A DNA stretch of 64,000 nt, from contig CAUJCU010000005.1 in NCBI GenBank assembly GCA_963169745.1, forward strand, positions 1 to 64,000, read 5' to 3'. Made by a program: the position numbers and the translations under genes. The notes under the pieces were generated by a model. It worked only from the letters and a program-made list of their open reading frames with translations, was not told where the DNA came from and searched no databases. The number at the start of each line of letters is the position of its first letter. Positions within the stretch are counted from its first letter, which is position 1. The DNA comes from Bacteroidota bacterium (GTDB taxonomy: Bacteria > Bacteroidota > Bacteroidia > UBA4408). Shown here in pieces: positions 27,821-37,800 of the stretch.

Positions 27821-30800
27821 TATTCAAAGGATTCTGAAATGATTAAAACCGGTTTTTCTACTTTGCCTTTTTTGCCTTTTTGAGCAGTACTCAAATCAAC
27901 ATTGTATTGTACTGCAATTTTATCTATTTCGGCTAAAGCAATATTCTGGTTTGCTTTCTTCTTTTGTAAACGGTCAATATCGGTTGGCAAATTGGTGTAT
28001 CTACCAATATCAATCAGCACCACAATTTTTTGAATATTCTCTTTTTGCTGCTCGCTTACTTGCGGGTATTTCACCAAGTCGGACAAAAACTTTTTAGCTC
28101 GTTGAGCCACACCGCCCAATGCTTCGGGGTCGGTTTGCGATTGTGCAATTTTATGTTCGAGCGTTTCAAAATGCTCTAATGCTTTGTTAACGTGTTCGTG
28201 GTGTGTTGCAATTAACGGAGCATTTTTTTCTTTTTCGTCTGCCGAAAATATTTTGAACGCTTCAATAGGTGTAATTTCTTTGGGTTGGTTGTTGCTGCTC
28301 ACCCAATAGAATTCAAATTTTTTGTCGGTCTTTAAAAATGCGGCTGTTCCGTTTTGCAGTTCTGGTTTCTTAATATCGGTTGCACTTCTTCCTGTTCTTG
28401 ATTTTAAAGGCAGCTTTTTAATATTATCGAACCAAGCACGGTTTGCTTTTTTGAAATGGCGTAAGAAGTATAAAAACTTCAAGCGTTCGTCTTCTTCTTC
28501 CTTATATGTTCCGCTAAAAAGTTTTACTTCATCCAAAATTTCTTCGGTTGAAAAAACCTGATTGTCTTCGCCAAATGCAGTATGGAAAGCCTGAATTTTC
28601 ATAAAGGCGGTTTTGTTCAATCGTATTTGCGAATCGCCTTGTGCCGAAGGATAAAACACATAGTTGTAAATGGCACTTGCTTTTGTTCCGATACGATTTA
28701 CACGCCCTATCCTTTGCATCAGTTTAGTAGAGTTCCAAGGCGTGTCGTAGTGAATAATTACATTAGAACGGTGCAAGTTCACACCTTCTGCCAATACTTC
28801 GGTGGTGATGATGATGTTGTATTCATTCACTTGTTTGTCGGCAGCCCAGTTTGCATCAAAGTTGGTTACAATGGTATCATACATTAGTTTACGGTTGGCA
28901 GCCGAAATAACCAATACATCTTTTCTTCCAGCATTTTCAAGAGCTTTTGCCAAGTATTCAACAGTGTCTTTTGATTCCGAGAAAATCACAAGTTTACCTT
29001 CTACATTGGTTTTCTTATTCAAAAATTGTTTAGTGAGTTGAGCAATAAAAACATCCATTTTCGGGTCATTCTCAATAGCGTTCCAACCTTTTACTAATTC
29101 CTCTATATGTTTAGAATCCTGTTTTAAACTTTCAATAAATCCGTCTTTGAAATCTGAACTTTTAAAAGTTTGGTTCTTTGGATTTTCTTCGCTTAATCGT
29201 TCAATTTCTTTTTCAATATCTTCTTCACTCCAACCTTTGTCCAATAGCTTGTTTACATTAGTGTCGGGAGCAATAAATACCTTATCGTTCTCAAACATTT
29301 CAATCATTCGGTCGGTTGCTGTTTGAAAATTAACTAATGATTTTTTGAATGCATAAAAACTACTTTCCAGTCGTTTTATCAATTGGGTTTTCATTATAAA
29401 TGCCAACGATTTAGAAACCGTTTCCGCATTCTCGTAATACTTGTCTTGTATTTTCTGTTTTAGTCCTGCAATGGCTTGGTAACGGCTATATTTTAGTTTA
29501 TCTTCATCAGTGAGGTAGAAAACGGTTTTGTGAAAAAGTTCATTCAGCCTTTCATCCATTAGGTATTCTACCTTTTTAGGTGGGTCAACTTTTGGAAATT
29601 TAATACCTTGTTCGTCTAAGTCTAATTTGTATTCGGGAATATTTTCAAGGTCGGTTCGTGTTCTTCGAATGGTAATAGGTTCAATTACATTTCTGCGGAT
29701 TTGTCCGTAAATGGCTCTTAGCTTGTTTACATCTAATTCGTCAAAACGCTTTAACGTTTTGTATTGCTCCATTAATGGAGCAAAGAATGATGTGAGGTTG
29801 GTATTGGGCAATGTGGATTGTCTTGCATCCTGAAACATTTGAATTTGATAAAAAATGTCATCAGGTCTGTTGTTCAAAGGCGTTGCCGAAACTAAAATTA
29901 CTTTTTTCTGTAAGCCATCAATCAGTCCTTTGTTTGCTCTTGGGCTTTTGCAAATCAGTTGTAAGTTTTGAAATGCCCCTGTTTGGTAATTACGGAATTT
30001 GTGGGCTTCGTCCACAATTATCAAGTCGTAATCTTCTTTACTCCAATAGTCTTGATGTCCTTCAAGAATTTTTTCAAGACTTCCGTTGGTAATGAACTTG
30101 GTGTATTTATCAAGTTGAAAATCTTTGAACGTGTTTTTCCAGTTTTTCTCAACTGCTGGCGGATAAACAATTAAAATTTTGGTATTGTCTCTTCCGTTTT
30201 GCATTAAAAACTTTTTTGCCACCATTGCAGCAATTACGGTTTTTCCTAAACCCACAACGTCAGCCAATAAAAAGCCGTTGTGTTTTAAAAGCATATTGAA
30301 GCCTTCGTTTACTGCATCAACTTGATAAGAAAGTTTTTTGAAGTTTTGGGGCAAGTCGCCCATTGAGTCGGGGTCGTAGTCAATGTTTTTGCCGAAGTAT
30401 TCAGTCAATAGTTTGATGTAAAGTTCAAATGGAGTTATTTCTTCATTCAGATACGTTTCCTTTTTGATGTTCTGAATGTCAACTGGCAAAATGTCCACCG
30501 ATTCAGCCCACAATTTTTCAAATTCATCTGTTGCAAATTTTACATCAGGATATTCCGTTAGCTGAACATTGAATTCGTAATTGTAAAAACTACCACCACC
30601 AAGTCCAGCATCTGTCAAGTTTGATGAACCTGTAATTGCTGTTGCAGGAGTATGTTGGTTAAATGGCTCAGGTCGTAAAATGTAAACTTTGGCGTGTATT
30701 TTCTTTTCGGGATGGGCTTTGATTTGAATTTTCTTTTCAATCAAGTCGTCAATGAACTGCAAAATTCCTTTCTCTGTGTCTTTGTCGTAATTGGCTTTTT

Positions 30801-31092
30801 CAATGTCTTCTTGAATTTTCTTGATAAAATCTTCTTTGGTCTTTTCGTGATTTTTGAAAAATTCAAGTCCTTCTCTTTGAGCATCTGCAAGCATCTTGTC
30901 AATGTTGATGCCTACCAAAATTCTGATGTGTGGCACTTTGTCTAAAAACGGTCTAATGCGGAAATAGCCTGATGCCCGAAAGTAACCTACTAAAGCGTCA
31001 AAGTATTTTATGTTGGGGTTGTATGTAAAAACCCCTTCAAACTTGCTGATTAAGGTGTTCTCTTCGCTATTAGTAAAAAACTTTGTTAGCAT
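27820..31092 (-). CDS. PLD-domain SNF2-family helicase, defence operon
   Basis: A 1090-residue fusion. Residues about 1-200 are a phospholipase D-like nuclease domain with HAKVYIL (His133, Lys135) and GSSNLTDAGL (155-164). The usual Asp after HxK is Arg. An SNF2-type superfamily 2 helicase follows, with Walker A ADVVGLGKT (277-285), DEAHKFRN (361-368) and, in the second RecA lobe, QRIGRVNRIG. Such proteins pair with Eco57I-like methylases in restriction-like systems. It starts the leftward operon with DUF1016 and the methylase. The layout recalls parts of DISARM (SNF2, PLD, adenine methylase), but DrmA and DrmB are absent here. Confidence 0.88.
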   Translation of the reverse strand: MLTKFFTNSEENTLISKFEGVFTYNPNIKYFDALVGYFRASGYFRIRPFLDKVPHIRILVGINIDKMLADAQREGLEFFKNHEKTKEDFIKKIQEDIEKANYDKDTEKGILQFIDDLIEKKIQIKAHPEKKIHAKVYILRPEPFNQHTPATAITGSSNLTDAGLGGGSFYNYEFNVQLTEYPDVKFATDEFEKLWAESVDILPVDIQNIKKETYLNEEITPFELYIKLLTEYFGKNIDYDPDSMGDLPQNFKKLSYQVDAVNEGFNMLLKHNGFLLADVVGLGKTVIAAMVAKKFLMQNGRDNTKILIVYPPAVEKNWKNTFKDFQLDKYTKFITNGSLEKILEGHQDYWSKEDYDLIIVDEAHKFRNYQTGAFQNLQLICKSPRANKGLIDGLQKKVILVSATPLNNRPDDIFYQIQMFQDARQSTLPNTNLTSFFAPLMEQYKTLKRFDELDVNKLRAIYGQIRRNVIEPITIRRTRTDLENIPEYKLDLDEQGIKFPKVDPPKKVEYLMDERLNELFHKTVFYLTDEDKLKYSRYQAIAGLKQKIQDKYYENAETVSKSLAFIMKTQLIKRLESSFYAFKKSLVNFQTATDRMIEMFENDKVFIAPDTNVNKLLDKGWSEEDIEKEIERLSEENPKNQTFKSSDFKDGFIESLKQDSKHIEELVKGWNAIENDPKMDVFIAQLTKQFLNKKTNVEGKLVIFSESKDTVEYLAKALENAGRKDVLVISAANRKLMYDTIVTNFDANWAADKQVNEYNIIITTEVLAEGVNLHRSNVIIHYDTPWNSTKLMQRIGRVNRIGTKASAIYNYVFYPSAQGDSQIRLNKTAFMKIQAFHTAFGEDNQVFSTEEILDEVKLFSGTYKEEEDERLKFLYFLRHFKKANRAWFDNIKKLPLKSRTGRSATDIKKPELQNGTAAFLKTDKKFEFYWVSSNNQPKEITPIEAFKIFSADEKEKNAPLIATHHEHVNKALEHFETLEHKIAQSQTDPEALGGVAQRAKKFLSDLVKYPQVSEQQKENIQKIVVLIDIGRYTNLPTDIDRLQKKKANQNIALAEIDKIAVQYNVDLSTAQKGKKGKVEKPVLIISESFE

Positions 31093-31180
31093 ATAGGTTT
31101 AAATTCTCAGGTCGTTAAATTACTTATTATTCTCGGTATGATGACAAGAAGTAGCTCTTTTGTTTTTACTCACGGCATAC

Positions 31181-31748
31181 TGACTCGTCCTAAAAAAGTT
31201 TCCCGTTTAATTGATGAATCCTGAAATAAGTTTACAATTCATTTTCAGTCCTTCAATTGGTTTACAATAGTAGGACTTTTTCGATAATAATTTTTGAGTT
31301 TTGATTTTAGTTTTTGAATGATGAATACTGTTGGGCGTAAAATTGCTGATGTTCCTGTGAGATCTTTGCTGTTGTGGAATTTAACTACCGCTTTTAGTTG
31401 CTTTTAAATTCAGCTATTCGCTTTTTTGGTTGTAGGTTTTCAAATGATTCATCATCATTATTAACCCGCTTTTTCGTCTTGATTTTTTTTAGTGCCTTTG
31501 GATATAAATTTGACACCATGTTAGGCATTCTGGTTTTAATTCCGGTATTGTAGCCTAATTGCCGCATCTGCCTCAATAGCTGCCCATGCTCTTCTTCTCC
31601 CATATCTGCACCTTAGTACACCTGGTTGAAGTCAATTCTTGAATGATTATGTGTTTCTTCTCAACGGTAAAATATTTACCCGCTTTTTGAATGATTTTTA
31701 TGTCTATACTTTACACTTTTTAGTTTAAACCTATTTCAGTACGAGACA
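31181..31748. mobile_element. Decayed IS3-like insertion sequence
   Basis: The left end begins TGACTCGTCCTAAAAAAGTT (31181). The right end read on the minus strand begins TGTCTCGTACTGAAATAGGT (31748), with 16 of 22 positions matching, as for imperfect terminal inverted repeats starting with TG. Inside is a broken transposase orfA. At 568 bp it is far shorter than a complete IS3 element, and no orfB is left. I see no clear target duplication. Confidence 0.5.
31394..31710 (-). pseudogene. Frameshifted transposase OrfA remnant
   Basis: Two minus-strand frames join into a transposase-like helix-turn-helix protein. The first (from 31710) reads KYFTVEKKHIIIQELTS ... TKVQIWEKK. The second (31603-31394, 69 codons) reads GEEEHGQLLRQMRQLGYN and ends LQPKKRIAEFKSN before a stop. 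The pattern (IW-E-K followed by EEHGQLLRxMRxLGY, then KKRIAEL-like) resembles IS3-type OrfA proteins seen in this phylum. The break lies near 31590-31605. Confidence 0.5.
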
Positions 31749-31767
31749 ATCTGTGTAGATCAGTGCA

Positions 31768-31806
31768 TGCTTGGATTCTATTTGCCAAAAAAAAGTTTTG
31801 GTTTTT
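31768..31806 (+). repeat. Right copy of the direct repeat flanking the defence region
   Basis: A 39-bp stretch starting TGCTTGGATTCTATTTGCC and ending GTTTTGGTTTTT, paired with 22875-22915 in the same orientation. It includes one arm and the poly-T tract of the terminator of the neighbouring gene. Confidence 0.65.
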
Positions 31807-31826
31807 GAAAATTCAAAAACCAAAAC
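31787..31826 (-). terminator. Rho-independent terminator of the 2566-residue Ig-repeat protein
   Basis: Perfect 15-bp stem (gttttggtttttgaa with ttcaaaaaccaaaac) at 31795-31826 and a 2-base loop, followed on the minus strand by eight T at 31794-31787. It starts about 20 bp after the stop codon. Confidence 0.8.
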
Positions 31827-31846
31827 CTTAAAGTATAATTCAACTC

Positions 31847-34800
31847 TTAATTATTTGACTTAACTAGTCGTAAACTCATACTCTGACCTTGACTGTTTGT
31901 TGCCTGAATGGTGTAAATACCTGGTGCCCATTGAGCACTTTCAATCTTATAATATTCATTACTTGTAGCAGTACTACTCCACACTATTTGTCCCAGTGCA
32001 TCAATGATGCGAACATATACAGATGCATTTTCGTCTGATTGAATTACAAATCTATACGCTTCGTTAAACGGATTCGGATAGGCCTGTAAACTCATTTGTT
32101 GTTCGTTAATGTTTTGCTCTACAAGTTGTTGTTCCCCGTCTGCATGGGTTTCAACGGTATATTCACGTGCAAAAGCTCCTGAATTGGCAATACCAATGGT
32201 GCATGAGCTTCCCCAATTACTCCATGTGTTGTAAACAAATGCCCGCACCCGTACAGAGTAGCTATGTCCCTGCTGCAACGCTGGAACAAGGCTGTTAAGC
32301 GGCAAATAAACCAGAGCAGATTGCTTTAGTTGAATTTGCTGTGTGTTTATATCGGTAAATTCAAATTCATATACCGTAGCCATCGAAACAGGAGCACAAG
32401 CCACAACAGAGTTTATGCTTAAATTAAGTACATCACAAAACTGAGGACGCAGTTGTGTAGGCAATACTCCGGTAATAGCCGGGTTTTCTCTTAGCCCTAT
32501 GCGGCAACTAGTAGAGAAATTACCCCACAAGCCCCCAACTTTTGCACGTACTCTACAGTTATATTGGGTATTCCATTGTAATCCAGGGCTTACCTGCTGT
32601 GTGGTAACAATGTACCAGTTTGTGATAGCGATGCCCTGAACAATATTGTTCAAAGTATCACTAAACTCCCACTCATAGTGTGTAGCACCGGCTACGGGAT
32701 TACAGGCTATTTGTGCAATTGGAGTTAGGTTCGTTTTTCCACAATCAATAGTACGAAGCGTGGTTGGTGGCACATTATTTACACAAGGAGATACAAGTGC
32801 ATTAGCACTTACAGTACAACCCTCGGCATTGCTTACAGTTACCGTATAGGTTCCTGATTGATAAATGGTAATGGCAGGTGTTTGTTCGCCTGTATTCCAC
32901 ATATATGATGTATAACCATTTCCGGCATCAAGTACCGTTTGATTATTAGGGCAAAAGTTATTGGCACCACTAATAATTGGGGTATTCGGTAAACTGTTTA
33001 CAATTACTGTAAGGGTATTTGATGTTACCGAACAACCCGCAGGTGAAGAAATTACACAATAATAGCTACCTGAACTTGCCGCATTATAAGATGCTGCGTT
33101 AGCTCCTGTTATGCTGTTATTATTTTGATACCATTGATATTGATAAACACCCGAGGCCAATGCCGAAAGCGTTACTGTTGAGTTTTCGCAAATTGTTGTA
33201 TTCCCAATAGCGCTAATCGTTGAATCAATAGAGTCAATAACCGTAAGTTCGTAGTTTGCTGAATAAGCCAAACATCCTGTAACGGTGTTTGTTGCTGAAA
33301 CCATATAAACACCCGATTCATACATTTCATATTCATGACTATCGGCTCCGCTAATAGGGTTGCCGTTAAAATACCACTGATATGAAACAAGATTGTTTTG
33401 CGGTACACTAACCTCCACAAAACTACCATAACAAATAGAAGTGTTGTTTCCGTTATTTGAACTTAAAGTAACATCGGGTAGTGAATTGATTAAAATATAC
33501 AAGCTATTTGAAACGGCTGTACAATTTTGATCTAATATTACCTGACAATTATAGTATCCGCTTTGTAATGGTGCATAAACAGAGTCTGTTGCCCCTAAAA
33601 TTGGATCACCATTTAAAAACCACTGATGTGTTAAGCCTGTTCCATGTGTGGCAATGAGTTTTATTTCTTCTTGAGCACAAATAGTATCATTTCCAGTCAA
33701 AATCGAAACTTGGGCAGATGAACCATCGTTTACATATACTTGTATGGCTCCGGTAACAACCTGACATCCGGCATTATTAATAACTACACAACTATAATTT
33801 CCGGCAGTAGAAGCTTCGTATGTACTATCAATAGCATTATTTATTAAAGTGCTGTCTTGATACCATTGGTATGTAAAAGGCGGTAATCCATGAGCATGTG
33901 CTGTTAAGCTTACTAATTGGCCCGGACAAATATTCGTATTTCCTGAAGTAGATGTAAACACCGTAGGATTAGAGTATTCGTGCGTTGAAAATACAGGTGT
34001 TGTTACAGAACAATTTCCGTTTTGAATAACCGCATAATAATATCCGGAACCCGAAATCAGAAGGCTATCGTTATTTGCGTTTGGAATTAAGAAATATTGG
34101 TAATTTCCTCCTTGATAATACCACGAGTATTGGTTTCCAACTCGGTTTTCAAGTATTGCCCAAACATTCTCTCCTGAACAATAAGATGTAGATCCACTAA
34201 AGGTTATATTGTTTGAAGGGGCTACATTTAACACAACCTCTAAAGGATCTGATAGGGCACTACACCCATTTCCATTATTAACACTTACCGTATATAAGCC
34301 ATCTGTTACGGCTAAACACAAACTACTGTCGGCACCAGCAATTGGGCTGCCATTCAAAAACCACTGATACGTATAGTTAATTCCGGTGTTGGTGTATAAC
34401 TGAATGCTATCACCTGTACAATTAACTGGTGAAACATCATAAAATATGGTAGCTAGTGCACCACCACTGGCATCTACAGCAATAAACTGCGACACAGATG
34501 TGCAACTTTGATCTAAAACTAAACTCACATTATATGAACCACTCTGTGATGCCGTATAAACACTGTCTTGAGCACCTTGAATTGGGTCACCATTTAAATA
34601 CCATTGATAGGTAATACCATTACCCCCAATGGTATATAAATTTACAGTTCCTCCCGGGCAAAACTCTGTAGCTCCATCAGCATAAATTGGGGCATTACTG
34701 CCACCATTAACATAAACAAAAACAGATGAAGAAGTCGCAGAACAGTTATATGTATTGGTAATCATTACACTATAATGGCCTGTTGCGTCTGCCATAAATT

Positions 34801-37800
34801 CATTATTCGTTGCAAAAGGAATCAATAAACTATCATTATACCATTGATAAGTATAATTGGGTACATTGCCTGCACTTAAAACAACTGTATTACCCGGACA
34901 AATATTTGTATTTCCGGATGCTGTTACTTGAGCAGTAGGTGATGGATTAACAGTAATGTTAACGCTGTTACTAAATGAATAACAAGCATTGCTGTTTGTA
35001 ACCTTAACTTGGTAATTACCACTAGTTACAGCATTGTATGTTTCTGTATAATACCCTAAAGGAAAACCATTCAAATACCATTCATACGTTAACCCCACTC
35101 CTGTATTGGCATTTAACGTTAAAGAGTTGCCGCTACAGAAGGTAGTATTCCCGCTATAGTTAATAATTGCAACAGGAGCTTCATATACGGTAATATTCAT
35201 AACATTACTGGTATCAGCACAATTCCCATTTAAGGTAACGATACAAGAATATAATCCGCTTTGATTTACGTTTAAAAAGGCATCTGTAGCATCATTTAAC
35301 GGTAAATTATTATGAAGCCACTGATAGGTTAATCCCGCTCCTGTATTGGCATTAAGTTGAACAGTGCCTCCCATGCAAAAAGCCGTATCACCAAAAGTAG
35401 TAATTGCCGCTTGTGGGGCATTACTAACCTGTACCCATATACCTGAAGAAAGACTCGAACAATTAGCATTTGAGCTTACCAATACCGTATAAGTTCCTTC
35501 TTGATTAGCTAAATAATTGGGATCTGTTGCTCCGTTAATATCCTGACCGTTTAACATCCATTGGAAGGAATAGCCCGGATTATTTACAGCTTGAAGTAAT
35601 ACTTGTTGATTACTGCAAATATTCGTATTTCCTAATGGGGTAATGGTGGCAACTGGTAAAGGATCAAGGCTAATGCTGATGGAGCTTGAACCCTGACAAC
35701 CGGTTTGTAGGTCGGTTAAAACGAGAGCATAGCTTCCAACTTGTGATGCATTTATATTAGAAGCATAGCTTATAGGTCCAATTCCATTGAGATACCAACT
35801 ATAGCTATAATTTCCATTGTTTCCGTATAAATTAACTGATGATCCGTTACAGAATTGGGTAGGCCCATCAGGTGTAATTTCAGCAAGCGGGCTAGGGTTT
35901 ACTTGTATCAAAACACTATCAGAAACAAGAGAACAATTGCCGTTTAAAGTAACAATAACTGAAAAATATCCGCTCGAATCGGCAGTATAAGTTTGTCCTG
36001 TTGCATTGTTTATAAGTTGTCCGTTTTGATACCATTGGTAACTTAGTCCTGTGCCACTATTAGCATAAAGTGCAACCTGACCACCTTGGCAAAATGTAAG
36101 TGGTGTATAATAACTTATTTCGGCAAGCAGGCCTGTTATTTGGGTTACTGCAGAAGTGCTGGAACAGCCATTGTTGTTGGTAATTGTAACTGAATAGGAG
36201 CCTAACTGTGCGGTAGTTAAAGTGCTGTCGGTTTGATTAGGCAAAGGTATTCCGTCTTTATTCCACTGATAAGTGCTGTTATTATTACCTCCACCAGCAA
36301 TTAGCGTAGTTTGCTCTCCAGTACAAATGGCCGTGTTACCATCAACAGAAATGGTTGCTGTTGGGCTTGAATAGTATGTTATTTGTACCTGATTGCTGCT
36401 ATTGGAACAATTATTACTGTCTGTAATTGCTACAGAATAAAGCCCTTGCAAAGTAGCCTCATAAGTTGCAGTAGTAACCCCCGTAAAGATATTATTAAAA
36501 TACCAATAATACTGTAATCCGGTTTCGGGATTTGCTTGTAAGTACAAGGAACTTCCGGAACAAATATTTTGATTTCCTGAAGGGGTAATTGAAATTGAAG
36601 GAGTTGGATTAACCGTTACATAAATACTGTTTGATATAGAAAAACAATTATTATTTAGTGTAACCTTACACGTATAATTACCTTGGGTATTAGCCGTATA
36701 AACTGCATTTATAGCCCCGTTAATATCATTTCCATTGAGTTGCCATTGATAGGTTAATCCGGCACCTGTGTTAGCTGATAATTGTGTATTGCCGCCCTCA
36801 CAAAAAGTAATTGGTAAAAGATTTGTAATTTCTGCTGTTGGATTGGCCATAATATCAACATAAAGCACATCTGAACTTGCACTACAATTGTTACTATCTA
36901 CAACTTCTACAAAATAATCTCCCGAATTTGTTACCGAATAAGTTGCATTGGTTTCATTATTTAGTAATAAGGCTCCATTATACCATTGATAACTCCAACC
37001 CAAAACGTTATTTGCCGTTATGGTTAATGGTTGGCCGCTGCATAAATTCATGTTTCCTGATGGAGTAATACTTACCGAAGGAGATGTAAAATTACTTATG
37101 CTAATTGTTGCTGTATTCGTACATCCTTGACCGCTGGTAACTATAACCGTATAATTTCCTGGATTAGATACTGTTAAGCTTGGTGCTCCATAGTATAAAT
37201 TAATATTGTTATGAAACCAGTTATACGAATAATTAACTCCGGAACTGGCAGTTAAACTTACACTAGAGCCCGGACAAAAAGTTAAAGGGCCATCGGCTGA
37301 GATTTCAGCAACAGGAATGGTATTAATAATTACCTGTACCGGGCTAGATGTAGTCGTGCACAAATTATTTAGCGTTACATCTACCGTATATGAACCTGCT
37401 TGGTTGGCTACATAAACTTGATTGGTATCGTAAGTTAATGGTATTCCGTTTCGATACCACTGGTATCTCAGGTTGGCACCCGATGTGGCTACTAAAGATA
37501 CAGAATCGCCCGCACAAAAGGTAGTTGGCCCCGCAGGTGAAATAACCGCATTAGCTGCTGATGCTCCTTGAATGGTTATTGTGTTCGTAGAAGTATGGGT
37601 ACAATTTTGAGCATTATTAACAAGTACACTATACACCCCGGCAACTGTAGCTCCATAAGTGCTATTTGTGGCATTAAAAATATCTACACCATTTAGTTGC
37701 CATTGGTAGCCTACTCCTTGTTGGGCTCCATCAGCTACAAGCTGAATAGTACCTCCCGGACATAATACAGAAGAATTTCCATCAATTAAAACGGTAGCCG

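Larger units (their letters stand above)
31093..31846. other. Gene-free stretch upstream of the defence operon
   Basis: About 750 bases with no intact gene. It holds, in order, the presumed promoter region of the helicase gene (no clear TAnnTTTG box seen), the IS3-like remnant, the right direct repeat and the terminator of the 2566-residue protein gene. Confidence 0.6.

Noticed and set aside
22940-31092. Complete DISARM system
   Set aside because: SNF2, PLD and adenine methylase parts are present, but DrmA and DrmB are missing and PLD is fused to the helicase.
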